A stretch of 64,000 nucleotides of DNA from an uncultured Cetobacterium sp. (GCA_949293295.1 CASFCG010000024.1:30566-94565), one strand, 5' to 3'. Shown: positions 25,703 through 34,579, counted from the stretch's first letter. Notes: a model not told the origin generated them from the sequence alone. A program made the numbers and translations.

Positions 25703-25730
25703 AGGGAGCACACTCTGCTCCCTGTTTTGT
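25703..25730 (+). terminator. Terminator-like hairpin after rpoD
   Basis: AGGGAGCA-CACTC-TGCTCCCT, an 8-bp GC-rich stem, followed by GTTTTGT. The T-run is imperfect and the next gene starts 17 bases later, so read-through into the sigma-like gene is likely. Confidence 0.6.
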
Positions 25731-25746
25731 CAGGAGAGATTAAATA

Positions 25747-26484
25747 ATGAAAATAGAGGATTTTGAGAGCAAGATTTTTGAAAATGGAATATCTGATGAA
25801 GAGCTAAAAGAATTGATTTTATTGGATAAAAAATTAGAGAGAAGAAAGATTGATTTGAGAGTAGAAGAGAAAATTGAATTAAATAATTATTCAACAGAAA
25901 ATATCTCCGATTATTTAGAAGCGAATTTGAATATTGTTGAAATGGAAAATAATATAATCGGTAGATATTTTTCCAAAATTGTTGAGATAGCTTTTGATTA
26001 TTATATCTCAGGAGTTGACTTTTTTGATTTGATACAGGAGGGAACAATTGCGTTAATTGAAAGAGCAGATGATGATTTGAGTGAAAATGTAAGTGAACTT
26101 TTGATTAGAATAAATATGTTATTGTTCATAAGAAATAAGGTAGAGAATGAAAAAAATATGTATTTAAGTTATTTGGAGGAAAATAGGGATGAGATTGTAA
26201 AATCGCTTTTAAAAAATAAACATATCGAAATACAAGAAGCTGAAAATCTGGTAAATGAAAAGATAAGAAGATTGAAAAATTTAAAATTAGAATTTCTTTC
26301 GAAAAAGATATCAAAATTGGAGGAAACAGTTTTAAAATTTTATTATGGAGTCGGAGTAGAAAAGCGATATTCAATTTTTGAAATTGAAGATGAATTGGGA
26401 TTGGAAAGAGGAGAAGGAGAAGAGGTTTTTAAAAACGCCCTTGTAAAACTTTCGCTAATAGGAGGAAAAACTGTTTTACTATGA
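25747..26484 (+). CDS. Degenerate sigma-70-like protein
   Basis: A 245-residue protein with partial sigma-70 character. Residues about 62-106 resemble regions 2.1-2.2 (the core-binding DFFDLIQEGTIALIERADDD). Residues about 188-236 resemble region 4 (LEETVLKFYYGVG, then a helix-turn-helix-like FEIEDELGLERGEGEEVFKN). The aromatic and basic residues of regions 2.3-2.4 that melt and read the -10 (YATWWIR in the neighbour RpoD) are absent. It may be a decayed rpoD copy or a protein that binds core polymerase without normal promoter reading. It lies right after rpoD and overlaps the Nif3-family gene by four bases. Confidence 0.65.
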   Translation: MKIEDFESKIFENGISDEELKELILLDKKLERRKIDLRVEEKIELNNYSTENISDYLEANLNIVEMENNIIGRYFSKIVEIAFDYYISGVDFFDLIQEGTIALIERADDDLSENVSELLIRINMLLFIRNKVENEKNMYLSYLEENRDEIVKSLLKNKHIEIQEAENLVNEKIRRLKNLKLEFLSKKISKLEETVLKFYYGVGVEKRYSIFEIEDELGLERGEGEEVFKNALVKLSLIGGKTVLL

Positions 26485-27269
26485 AAATAAAAGAGATTTT
26501 AAAATTTTTAGATGAAAAGTATCCGAAATTTATAGCCGAAGATTGGGATAATGTAGGCTTTTTAATTGGGAATAGAGAGGAAGAGTTAAATGCAGTATTA
26601 TTAGCATTAGACCTTACAGAAAATGTAATAGATGAAGCTATAGCAAAAGGAGTTAATCTGATAATAACACATCATCCACTAATTTTTAAACCGATGAAAT
26701 CTATAACGTCCGATAATATTTTAGGAAGAAAAATTTTGAAACTTATTCAAAATAAAATATCAGTCTATTCGCTTCATACAAATATAGATTTGATAAAAAA
26801 TGGATTAAATGATTATATAGGGAAACTTATATTTCCAGCAGAAGATGATGTAAAAATTTTGATTGATGAGAAAAAAGAACTTGAATTTGGATTAGGAAGA
26901 CTGTATAATTTGAAGAGTAGAATTTCTGTTGGACAGTTGATAGAGAGTCTTAAAAGGACTCTTTCCATAAAAAAAATGAGTTTTATTGGGGAAGATAAAG
27001 AAATGATGCTTAAAAAGATTGCTATTATCAATGGAGCAGGTTCTTCATATTGGAGAAAAGCCAAAGAGAAAGGTGCAGATATTTTGATAACCGGGGATGT
27101 TAAGTATCATGAGGCTTTAGAAGCGAAAGAAGAGAGGTTTGTGATACTAGATATTGGACATTATGAGAGTGAAATAGGGTTTATAGAACTTCTAGAAAGT
27201 ATGTTAAAGGAACAATTTAAGATAAGAGTAGAAAAGATTAGAGAAAAAGGAATATTTGAAATAGTATAG
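26481..27269 (+). CDS. Nif3-like dinuclear metal centre protein
   Basis: Member of the Nif3/YbgI/YqfO family. These are ring-shaped proteins with two metal ions per subunit; some act as GTP cyclohydrolase-like enzymes and the function is unsettled. The 262-residue product has AEDWDNVGFLIG near the start, THHPLIFKPMKSI with the metal His pair, SLHTNIDLIKNGLNDYIG, and the C-terminal DIGHYESEIGFIELL with His and Glu. It lacks the PII-like insert of the long forms. Its start overlaps the sigma-like gene (ATGA). Confidence 0.9.
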   Translation: MKIKEILKFLDEKYPKFIAEDWDNVGFLIGNREEELNAVLLALDLTENVIDEAIAKGVNLIITHHPLIFKPMKSITSDNILGRKILKLIQNKISVYSLHTNIDLIKNGLNDYIGKLIFPAEDDVKILIDEKKELEFGLGRLYNLKSRISVGQLIESLKRTLSIKKMSFIGEDKEMMLKKIAIINGAGSSYWRKAKEKGADILITGDVKYHEALEAKEERFVILDIGHYESEIGFIELLESMLKEQFKIRVEKIREKGIFEIV

Positions 27270-27284
27270 GAGAAATTACAAATT

Positions 27285-27938
27285 ATGTTGAAAAAGATAT
27301 TTATAATTATATTGGCTTCGACCTCTCTATTTGCAGATATAAAAGATGAGAGGAATGTGTTTTCAGGAGATTCTAAAATTAAATTAGAAAAAATAATAGA
27401 TGAGATAGAAAAGGAAACAAATTGTAAAATATATCTTACAACGCTTTTATCTGAACAAGAACCAGAGAAAAGAATAAGAAAGCGAACTATGTTTATAAAC
27501 ATAATAAAAGCAAAAGATGAGAAGCAATTGAAAATACAACTTAGAATATCTCGAGATTTAAATAATGATGAGATTTCAAGGGAGTTTTCAGCACTTTTAA
27601 GAGAGATGGGAGATATAGTAGGGAGCGGTGATGAATTAGAAGTAACGGAAGAATTACTAACTAAGGTAAGGAATATTTTGAAAACAAAACTACAACCTGT
27701 TGTTGTAGAAAAAGTAGTAAAAGTAAAAGAGGATAGAAGCGGAGCAACTACAGTTACTTTTAGAAAGATAAGAGATGTATTGGCTATCTTTTTGGCGGTA
27801 GCGATTTTGTTGATTTCGCTTGTACCAATTGTTTTGAGAAACTGTAGATTTATAGTCTTAGCATTTAAACAGACAAAGAGTGTAAAGAAAACATTTGAAC
27901 TATTTTGTGCTAAATTTTGGACTAAGTTTAAGAGATAA
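27285..27938 (+). CDS. Secreted/membrane protein with TPM-like domain
   Basis: A 217-residue protein with an N-terminal signal sequence (MLKKIFIIILASTSLFA). The region at about 25-130 resembles TPM (TLP18.3/Psb32/MOLO-1) domains in its opening (FSGDSKIKLEKIIDEIEKET, then CKIYLTTLL). A transmembrane helix follows at about 167-187 (LAIFLAVAILLISLVPIVL), then a short basic cytosolic tail. The domain call is from pattern only. It lies 15 bases after the Nif3 gene and ends just before RNase P RNA. Function unknown; family members act in membrane-protein turnover or photosystem repair. Confidence 0.6.
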   Translation: MLKKIFIIILASTSLFADIKDERNVFSGDSKIKLEKIIDEIEKETNCKIYLTTLLSEQEPEKRIRKRTMFINIIKAKDEKQLKIQLRISRDLNNDEISREFSALLREMGDIVGSGDELEVTEELLTKVRNILKTKLQPVVVEKVVKVKEDRSGATTVTFRKIRDVLAIFLAVAILLISLVPIVLRNCRFIVLAFKQTKSVKKTFELFCAKFWTKFKR

Positions 27939-27941
27939 ATT

Positions 27942-28286
27942 AAAAATAGGTATTAGGGTTAATCGCTTGTATTAATGACAAGAGGAAAGTCCGGGCTCCA
28001 CAGAGCAAAAGGGTAGCTAACGGCTACTAAAGGAAACTTTAAGGAAAGTGCCACAGAAAATAAACCGCTACATTGTTGTAGTAAGGGTGAAAAGGTAGTG
28101 TAAGAGACTACCAGTTTTTTAGGAGACTAAAAAAGCTAGGTAAACCCCCTTTGGAGCAAGACTAAGTTAGAGAAGTAAGGAGTTGCTCGCTCTTTCTCAG
28201 GGTAGGTCGCTAGATGTTATAAGTGATTATAATACTAGATAAATGATTAACAAATACAGAACCCGGCTTATTTAATGCCTATTTTT
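27942..28286 (+). ncRNA. rnpB: RNase P RNA (class A)
   Basis: Catalytic RNA that trims tRNA 5' ends. Hallmarks: GAGGAAAGTCCGGGCTCC (conserved region I) near the 5' end and ACAGAACCCGGCTTA (region V) near the 3' end. The ends pair in a long P1 helix (AAAAATAGG with CCTATTTTT, extended by five more pairs). The P1 3' strand with its T-run may also serve as terminator. Length about 345 bases. It starts four bases after the upstream gene's stop, so transcription is probably from within that gene or by read-through. Confidence 0.97.
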
Positions 28287-28335
28287 AAAATACTAGAGAT
28301 TAGAAGGAATGCTTGTTAAAGTTAAGGAGATTTAT

Positions 28336-29085
28336 ATGAGAAGAATAATTCTTTTTGCATGTGTGGGAATGTTTATGACAGCTTGCACTTCATTGCAATC
28401 ACACAAGAGTATTGAATTGCCACAGGCTAAGAAAATAAACTTAGAAACATCAAAAGTTAAAGAAAAAAAAGCTGTTTTTATTCCAGAAATTGATATAATA
28501 AATCCAAATCTAAATTTTGGAGTTAGTAATAAACCGAAAAATAAGGATATAAAAATTGATGACAAGACAATAGTAGATATAAACAAAAAGATAGTTAAAA
28601 ATCATCTGGCGTATGTAGAAAAGTCTGAGCAACCATTTACAGGGACGTTTGTGTTGAAAATTGGAAACCATTTACAATATACCGAACAATACAATAAAGG
28701 AAAGTTAAATGGACAGAAGATATGGTATTCTGAATCTGGAGAGATAGGAATGATTGAGGAGTATAAAGATGGTGTACTGGATGGAAATAAGAGTAGTTAT
28801 TACAGAGAAAATGGAAAAATAAAATCTGTAATTCCATATGTTGCCGGAGAGCTATCTGGTAAGATGATTTCATACACTTCAACTGGAAAAATAATTTCTC
28901 AAGAGTTATTTGTAGATGGAAGTGGAGAATGGAAGACTTACTGGGATAATGAACTTTTGAAAGAGGAAGGGACAATGAAGTCTGGTAGAAAGGATGGAAT
29001 TTGGAAAAATTATAATAGAGAGGGGAAACTAGAGAAAGTAACTAATTATAAATTTGGAAAAATTGTAAAAAGAGAATGGCTATAG
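28336..29085 (+). CDS. MORN-repeat lipoprotein (YwqK-like)
   Basis: A 249-residue lipoprotein: signal MRRIILFACVGMFMTAC with the lipobox ending in Cys at about 17. Residues 18-110 are a low-complexity linker. About 110-249 hold five or so MORN-type repeats (NKGKLNGQKIWYSESGEIG, KDGVLDGNKSSYYRENGKIK, AGELSGKMISYTSTGKI, GRKDGIWKNYNREGKLEKV). Such proteins are often labelled antitoxin YwqK without proof. The start was set by AAGGAG six bases before the ATG. A strong terminator follows. Role in the envelope unknown. Confidence 0.8.
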   Translation: MRRIILFACVGMFMTACTSLQSHKSIELPQAKKINLETSKVKEKKAVFIPEIDIINPNLNFGVSNKPKNKDIKIDDKTIVDINKKIVKNHLAYVEKSEQPFTGTFVLKIGNHLQYTEQYNKGKLNGQKIWYSESGEIGMIEEYKDGVLDGNKSSYYRENGKIKSVIPYVAGELSGKMISYTSTGKIISQELFVDGSGEWKTYWDNELLKEEGTMKSGRKDGIWKNYNREGKLEKVTNYKFGKIVKREWL

Positions 29086-29086
29086 G

Positions 29087-29115
29087 AAAGAGATAGGAGA
29101 TTCTATCTCTTTTTT
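29087..29115 (+). terminator. Terminator after the MORN lipoprotein gene
   Basis: A 10-bp stem AAAGAGATAG/CTATCTCTTT with a 6-base loop, followed by TTT. Typical intrinsic terminator directly after the stop codon. Confidence 0.85.
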
Positions 29116-29180
29116 ACAATATAAATATCTTCTGTATAGATTGTTTATTGGTAATTGTAGTAGAAAATTTAATTTAAATA

Positions 29181-29209
29181 TTTATTTTCTAAAACAAATA
29201 TGTTAAAAT
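29181..29209 (+). promoter_or_regulatory. Candidate promoter of potABC
   Basis: TAAAAT (29204-29209) preceded by TGT (extended -10), with a poor -35 TTTATT 17 bases upstream. The start of potA is about 40 bases downstream. Confidence 0.45.
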
Positions 29210-29245
29210 AGTTGCGTTGCTAATAATAAATAACAGGAGGTTGAA

Positions 29246-30370
29246 TTGGAAAGAAAAGATATCAAAATTGTTGACATTAAAAAAAGTTTTGATGGTGTAG
29301 AGGTTTTAAAAGATATTAATCTTCACATTAAAGCTGGAGAGTTTTTCTCTATATTAGGACCATCAGGATGTGGTAAAACCACCCTTTTGCGAATGATTGC
29401 TGGATTTATAACTCCAGATAGTGGAGCAATCTATCTAGGAGATGAAAATATAGTGGAGTTAGCTCCAAATCAGAGAAATGTTAATACGATTTTTCAAAAA
29501 TATGCTTTATTTCCACATTTAAGTGTGTATGAGAATATAGCTTTTCCGTTGAGATTAAAAAAAATTGCACCTGAAATAATTGATAAAGAAGTTAGAAAGT
29601 TTGTTGAATTGGTGGATTTGAAAGAGCATATTTATAAGAAACCTTCTCAACTTTCAGGAGGGCAACAACAGCGTGTTTCAATCGCAAGAGCTTTAATAAA
29701 TAAACCTGGAGTACTTCTTTTAGATGAGCCATTATCAGCTTTAGACGCAAAATTGAGACAAAATTTATTGATTGAATTAGATAATATTCATGAAGAGGTT
29801 GGAATTACATTTGTTTTTATAACTCATGACCAGCAGGAAGCCTTGTCAATCTCTGATAGAATAGCTGTAATGAATAAGGGACAAATTTTGCAAGTTGGTA
29901 CTCCTGCAGAGGTTTATGAAGCTCCAGCTGATACTTTTGTTGCTGATTTTATTGGAGAAAATAATTTTTTCGAAGGAAGAGTTATAGAGATTTTTGATGA
30001 GATATATGCTAGAATTTCTACATCAGAGCTTGGAACACTTGTCTGTGAAATGGATAAATCTGTCAATGTTGGAGATTATATTAGAGTTTCAATTCGACCT
30101 GAAAAAATTAGAGTATCTAAACAGAAACCACAGAATCTATCCAAAAAACACAATGTTCTAGAAGTATATGTTGATGAACTGATTTATTCAGGTTTTCAAA
30201 CTAAATATTTTGTGTGGATTGATGGAAAAAAGGAGTTATTGTTTAAAGCTTTTAGACAACATGCAGTATATTTTGATGAGGATGATAATGATACAATTCA
30301 TTGGAATGAAAATGCATATATTTCGTGGCATGCAGATGATAGTTTCTTAATTGAGGTGATAAATCAATGA
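29246..30370 (+). CDS. potA: Spermidine/putrescine ABC transporter, ATP-binding protein
   Basis: Energy-coupling subunit of the polyamine importer PotABCD. The 374-residue product has Walker A GPSGCGKTT, the Q-loop, signature LSGGQQQRVSIARAL, Walker B LLLDEPLSALDAKLR and H-loop FITHDQQEA. A C-terminal TOBE-type regulatory domain (about 235-374) follows. The start is TTG, five bases after AGGAGG. It overlaps potB by four bases. The subclass is shared by related importers (iron, thiamine), but the neighbours support polyamine. Confidence 0.93.
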   Translation: MERKDIKIVDIKKSFDGVEVLKDINLHIKAGEFFSILGPSGCGKTTLLRMIAGFITPDSGAIYLGDENIVELAPNQRNVNTIFQKYALFPHLSVYENIAFPLRLKKIAPEIIDKEVRKFVELVDLKEHIYKKPSQLSGGQQQRVSIARALINKPGVLLLDEPLSALDAKLRQNLLIELDNIHEEVGITFVFITHDQQEALSISDRIAVMNKGQILQVGTPAEVYEAPADTFVADFIGENNFFEGRVIEIFDEIYARISTSELGTLVCEMDKSVNVGDYIRVSIRPEKIRVSKQKPQNLSKKHNVLEVYVDELIYSGFQTKYFVWIDGKKELLFKAFRQHAVYFDEDDNDTIHWNENAYISWHADDSFLIEVINQ

Positions 30371-31212
30371 GAAAAAAATCATCAGGTATTTTCTATAGTT
30401 TACCTCTAACATTATGGCTAACTATTTTTTTTCTAATTCCGATGCTTATAGTTACAGGATATTCATTTTTGACAAAGGGAACGTATGGTGGAGTTCAACT
30501 GCCTCTTACATTAAAAAATTTTTCTGTATTTATGGAACCAATATTTTTAAAGATAGTTTTGAGAACTTTATATATTTCGATATTGGTAACTTTCTTTACA
30601 GTTTTACTAGCTGTTCCTACAGCTTATTATATAGCTCGTTCAGTGTATAAGAAAGAACTTTTAATACTGGTAATAATTCCGTTTTGGACAAATTTTTTGA
30701 TTAGAGTGTATGCTTGGATATCTATATTGGGAAATAATGGGAGTTTCAATAGTATTCTTATGAAACTTGGAATTATTTCTGAACCACTAAAGTTTTTATA
30801 CAATTCAGGAGCTGTGATTTTAATAACGGTTTATACTAGTTTGCCGTTTGCTATTTTACCCTTATATTCTGTTATTGAAAAGTTTGATTTTTCATTAGTT
30901 GAAGCAGCAAGAGATTTAGGAGCTACAAATTCACAAGCTTTTAGAAAAGTATTTTTGCCAAATATTAAGAATGGGATTATAACCTCAATACTTTTCACAT
31001 TTATTCCAGCTATGGGCTCATATGCTATTCCCAAGTTAGTTGGAGGTACAAAAGCTACAATGCTTGGAAATGTTATAGCACAATATTTAACTGTTACTAG
31101 AAACTGGCCACTGGCTTCTGCTATTTCTACCGTATTGATTGTAATTACATCTGTGGTACTTTTAATCTTCGTATACATTGAAAGAAAAAAGGAGGTAGAA
31201 GATGATGAATAG
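30367..31212 (+). CDS. potB: Spermidine/putrescine ABC transporter, permease PotB
   Basis: Inner-membrane permease with six helices, 281 residues. The EAA loop that contacts PotA is VEAARDLGATNSQAFRKVFL. The RTLYISILVTFFTVLLAVPT region and the FWTNFLIRVYAWISILG segment are typical of PotB/PotH. ATG overlaps the end of potA (ATGA), and the 3' end overlaps potC by about 11 bases. Confidence 0.93.
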   Translation: MRKKSSGIFYSLPLTLWLTIFFLIPMLIVTGYSFLTKGTYGGVQLPLTLKNFSVFMEPIFLKIVLRTLYISILVTFFTVLLAVPTAYYIARSVYKKELLILVIIPFWTNFLIRVYAWISILGNNGSFNSILMKLGIISEPLKFLYNSGAVILITVYTSLPFAILPLYSVIEKFDFSLVEAARDLGATNSQAFRKVFLPNIKNGIITSILFTFIPAMGSYAIPKLVGGTKATMLGNVIAQYLTVTRNWPLASAISTVLIVITSVVLLIFVYIERKKEVEDDE

Positions 31213-31978
31213 GAGACGAACCTCTTTTTTTATATTCATATTATCTATGTTATTTTTCTATCTGCCGTTGTTTATTTTGATAATAAACTCTTTTAATGCT
31301 GGAAGAGGAGCAGTTTGGCAGGGGTTTTCACTGAAATGGTATAGAGAACTTTTTCTATATTCAGATAATATATGGAGTTCTTTTAAATATAGCTTGATTA
31401 TTGGAGTGATATCAAGTGTTACATCTACTTTTATTGGCACATTTGGTGGAATAGGGATTCACTGGTATAATTTTAAATATAAAAATTACTTAAAAATAAT
31501 ATCATTTTTACCGTTGGTTATTCCAGATATTATACTTGGAGTTTCTCTATTAATAATGTTTGCAACAGTAAAACTACAGTTGGGATTAATGAGTATTTTT
31601 ATTGCTCATACAACTTTTAATATTCCATTTGTACTATTTATTATATTATCAAGATTAAACGAGTTTGATTATTCGATTGTAGAGGCGTCTTTTGACCTTG
31701 GAGCGAATGAGATTCAAACCTTAAAAAAAGTTGTTTTACCCATGTTAATGCCGGCAATTATCTCTGGTTTTCTACTTTCATTAACTCTTTCGTTTGATGA
31801 TTTTGTTACAACTTTCTTTGTTGCTGGTCCCGGCTCTTCGACACTTCCACTTAGAATTAATTCGATGATAAGATTGGGAGTTTCGCCTGTTGTAAACGCT
31901 TTATCAACATTGTTAATTGTATTTTCAGTGGTTTTAACACTTTCAACTAAAAAATTACAGAGATATTTTGTTAAATGA
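31202..31978 (+). CDS. potC: Spermidine/putrescine ABC transporter, permease PotC
   Basis: Second permease, 258 residues, six helices, starting MMNRRRTSFFIFILSMLFFY. Family motifs: GFSLKWYRELF, the EAA loop VEASFDLGANEIQTLKKVVL, and LSFDDFVTTFFVAGPGSSTL, which is the PotC/PotI hallmark. Two adjacent ATGs are possible after AAAGGAGG. The substrate-binding potD, normally next, is missing; a cyclophilin gene follows after ten bases. Confidence 0.93.
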   Translation: MMNRRRTSFFIFILSMLFFYLPLFILIINSFNAGRGAVWQGFSLKWYRELFLYSDNIWSSFKYSLIIGVISSVTSTFIGTFGGIGIHWYNFKYKNYLKIISFLPLVIPDIILGVSLLIMFATVKLQLGLMSIFIAHTTFNIPFVLFIILSRLNEFDYSIVEASFDLGANEIQTLKKVVLPMLMPAIISGFLLSLTLSFDDFVTTFFVAGPGSSTLPLRINSMIRLGVSPVVNALSTLLIVFSVVLTLSTKKLQRYFVK

Positions 31979-31988
31979 GGAGGTATCT

Positions 31989-32621
31989 ATGAAAAAAATA
32001 ATTAAATTACTGTTTATGATTGCATTAGGTATGGGATTTTTTACGGCATGTTCATCTAGTGATGCTACACAACCGAACAATAACGATATTAGGGTAACTT
32101 TTGTTACAACTCAAGGGGAGATAAATTTTTATTTGTACCCTGATGCGGCACCTTTATCTGTAGTGAATTTTATAAATCTTGCAAAAAGAGGTTTTTATAC
32201 AGATAATAAATTTCACAGAGCAATTGACAACTATATTGTACAGGGAGGAGACCCAACAGGAAAGGGAGATGGTGGACCTGGTTACTCTATTCCAGACGAG
32301 TTTGTTGATTGGCTAAATTTTTATCAACCTGGAATGTTAGCGATGGCTAATACCGGAGCTCCTAATAGTTCTGGCTCTCAATTCTTTTTTACATTATATC
32401 CAGCAGACCAATTAAACTATAAATATACTATAATTGGAGAGGTTGTAAGTGATAATGATTTTAATAATATCAGAAAATTAGAAGTTGGAGATATGATTAA
32501 AGAGATAAAATTTAGAGGAAAAGTGAGTCAATTATTATCAGAACATAAAGAGCAAATTGAAGAATGGAATAAAATATTGGATGAAAAATTTCCTAATTTA
32601 AAAAAGTATCCGATAAATTAA
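31989..32621 (+). CDS. Lipoprotein peptidyl-prolyl isomerase (cyclophilin)
   Basis: Exported cyclophilin, 210 residues. Signal MKKIIKLLFMIALGMGFFTAC with lipobox; a Ser-Asp-rich linker; then the cyclophilin domain (about 33-190). Its motifs are VNFINLAKRGFYTDNKFHRA, IVQGGDPTGKGDGGPGY, GMLAMANTGAPNSSGSQFFF and YTIIGEVV. The active Arg (FHRA) and QFF are kept. The start was set by AGGAGG five bases before the ATG. It lies at the potD position of the polyamine operon and is followed by a terminator. It may help fold envelope proteins. Confidence 0.92.
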   Translation: MKKIIKLLFMIALGMGFFTACSSSDATQPNNNDIRVTFVTTQGEINFYLYPDAAPLSVVNFINLAKRGFYTDNKFHRAIDNYIVQGGDPTGKGDGGPGYSIPDEFVDWLNFYQPGMLAMANTGAPNSSGSQFFFTLYPADQLNYKYTIIGEVVSDNDFNNIRKLEVGDMIKEIKFRGKVSQLLSEHKEQIEEWNKILDEKFPNLKKYPIN

Positions 32622-32631
32622 TTATATAAAC

Positions 32632-32668
32632 AAAAAAGAGGTTGTTATTATTTGTAACCTCTTTTTTT
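32632..32668. terminator. Bidirectional terminator between convergent genes
   Basis: AAAAAAGAGGTT pairs with AACCTCTTTTTT across a 12-base loop. It has a T-run on both strands and serves the cyclophilin gene (plus) and possibly the amidase gene (minus). Confidence 0.85.
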
Positions 32669-32760
32669 ATCAAATTTGAAATGTAATATTATTGTAAAAT
32701 AATAAGGGAGTTGAAGGAAAGAGATAAAGAATTATTTCAGCTGGTTTTGAATACCGTCTA

Positions 32761-33723
32761 TTATTTATATTTTTTGTTTAAAGCTTTTATAATTGCAAAT
32801 GTTTCTAAATCTACAACCCCATCTATCTTTTCAGGTCTAAAATGCATTTGAAAGGCAGAAACTACCTTTTTACTATTCCAATCCCATTCATTTGTTGTAT
32901 TTATATCATAGCCGTATTTTTTCAACTCTTTTTTTATATCACTAACTGTATAGAGTGAAAAAATCTCTTCCTTATAGAATGAGTCAAAATCCTTTTCATC
33001 AAACCAAGCACCGACCTTAAAGTTATCATATAAAAATTTCCAGGGAAAACGAGCTCCAGGGTCCATTTTTCGCGTAGGTGCGATATCAGAATGTCCCAAA
33101 ACATACTTAGGATTTATATTATATTTATTTGTCAAATACACTAATAAACTACCAACTTTTAGTATTTGTTCTTTTTCGAAAGGTTCGAAAAGTTCTGGTT
33201 TTAAAGTAATATTTGGAACCTCTTTTTTTACTGGTAAACTTTCCCCTTGCTTTAACAAAGTAATGGAACTTATATTTGGAATCTCTTTTAATTCAGGATA
33301 GAAGTAATTTTTAAAATCTGTAATTTTATTAAATTTAGCGATATCAATTAATTTATGCTCTACCTCGTTTGGGTCTGTTTCAACATACCCCATATTGGAA
33401 ATCTCTATACCTATTGAATTATCATTTAAATTTTTAAAACCTGCAAAAGAACTTACACCAGCATGCCATGAACGTTGATAATCAGAAACCAAAGAGAGAA
33501 TAGGTTTTCTCTTATCTTTTAAGACAAGGTAATGGGCACTAACATTATTTTGAGTAAGAGCTCTCAAGGAACGTTCGTCATCTAGAGCTGTATAATGTAA
33601 AATAATAAATCTTATTCTATCATTAAAAGAGTGTGAAGAATAATCTGAACTTATTTTATAATTAACTGATGAACAAGAGTAGAGTAATAAAGCTAAAATT
33701 GTGATATAAAAAGCTTTTTTCAT
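32761..33723 (-). CDS. N-acetylmuramoyl-L-alanine amidase lipoprotein (AmiD-like)
   Basis: Zinc amidase that cuts the lactyl-peptide bond of peptidoglycan, for wall recycling. The 320-residue product has a lipoprotein signal (MKKAFYITILALLLYSC) and an Amidase_2 domain with His ligands in RFIILHYTALDD and YVLGHSDIAPTRKMDPGARF. A C-terminal peptidoglycan-binding domain at about 250-318 (KKVVSAFQMHFRPEKIDGVV) follows. An insert of about 60 residues precedes the second His. Organisation equals AmiD of E. coli. ATG with no strong GAGG site. Confidence 0.9.
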   Translation of the reverse strand: MKKAFYITILALLLYSCSSVNYKISSDYSSHSFNDRIRFIILHYTALDDERSLRALTQNNVSAHYLVLKDKRKPILSLVSDYQRSWHAGVSSFAGFKNLNDNSIGIEISNMGYVETDPNEVEHKLIDIAKFNKITDFKNYFYPELKEIPNISSITLLKQGESLPVKKEVPNITLKPELFEPFEKEQILKVGSLLVYLTNKYNINPKYVLGHSDIAPTRKMDPGARFPWKFLYDNFKVGAWFDEKDFDSFYKEEIFSLYTVSDIKKELKKYGYDINTTNEWDWNSKKVVSAFQMHFRPEKIDGVVDLETFAIIKALNKKYK

Positions 33724-33854
33724 AAGAATTATCCTTTCAAATTTAAAAAATTTTAAGATAGTAAAATCTACTTAGAAATAAGTATAAACTATACTTTCTT
33801 TAATGTCAAGAAATAGAGCATACAGAACTACTAATTCTTCTAATAAAATAGTTA

Positions 33855-33883
33855 TTGACAAAAGTAGTATTTAATGATACCAT
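33855..33883 (+). promoter_or_regulatory. Promoter of tRNA-Gly/tRNA-Thr
   Basis: TTGACA (33855-33860), 17 bases, TACCAT (33878-33883) preceded by TGA. It lies just upstream of tRNA-Gly. Confidence 0.75.
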
Positions 33884-33892
33884 TGTAGTGTT

Positions 33893-33968
<76 letters not shown>

Positions 33969-33977
33969 TGTTAAAAA

Positions 33978-34053
<76 letters not shown>

Positions 34054-34111
34054 GCTTATGTATTGGCACAAGAGTGCTTTTTTTTATATCTATTTCTTAA
34101 GAGGAGTTACA

Positions 34112-34573
34112 ATGAAAAAAATATTTATTCTATTTTTTATTCCTTTTATTTTTGCGTGTTCTACTCCCTCAGGAAAATCCCGTTATGATGATACTAGGAT
34201 AGTAGAGATAAAAAAATTTTACCGTGAATGGAAAGGAGTACCTTATAAATTTGGAGGAACTAGTAAATCTGGAATTGATTGTTCAGCATTGATGCAAATA
34301 CTATACAGGGAAAGATTTGGGGTTGATATACCTCGAACAACTTCTGAACAGGTAAAAGTTGGTAGAAAAGTTAGCTCATTGAGACTTTTACAACCGGGTG
34401 ATTTAGTATTTTTTAAAACAGGAAATCGAAGAAGTGATTGGCATGTCGGAGTTTATATAATAGATAATACGTTTATGCATGCTTCATCAAGTAAAGGTGT
34501 TATGGTTTCGACAATTGATGCACTTTATTGGAAAAAGTATTTTTGGCAAGGAAGAAGAGTTATAAAAATTTAA
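34112..34573 (+). CDS. NlpC/P60 family lipoprotein (Spr/MepS-like)
   Basis: Cys peptidase of the NlpC/P60 family that cuts peptidoglycan cross-links. 153 residues: signal MKKIFILFFIPFIFAC with lipobox, then the NlpC/P60 domain with YKFGGTSKSGIDCSAL (catalytic Cys), LLQPGDLVFFK, WHVGVYIIDNTFMHAS (catalytic His). Closest in layout to E. coli MepS. The start was set by AGAGGAG five bases before the ATG, which excludes an upstream start 18 codons earlier. Placed after two tRNA genes and before the guaA riboswitch. Confidence 0.92.
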   Translation: MKKIFILFFIPFIFACSTPSGKSRYDDTRIVEIKKFYREWKGVPYKFGGTSKSGIDCSALMQILYRERFGVDIPRTTSEQVKVGRKVSSLRLLQPGDLVFFKTGNRRSDWHVGVYIIDNTFMHASSSKGVMVSTIDALYWKKYFWQGRRVIKI

Positions 34574-34579
34574 TATAAA

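Noticed and set aside
25747..26484. An ordinary alternative sigma factor
   Set aside because: Region 2.3-2.4 residues for promoter melting and -10 reading are missing.
31989..32621. The gene after potC as potD
   Set aside because: Sequence is plainly a cyclophilin (FHRA, GDPTGKG, GSQFFF), not a periplasmic binding protein.
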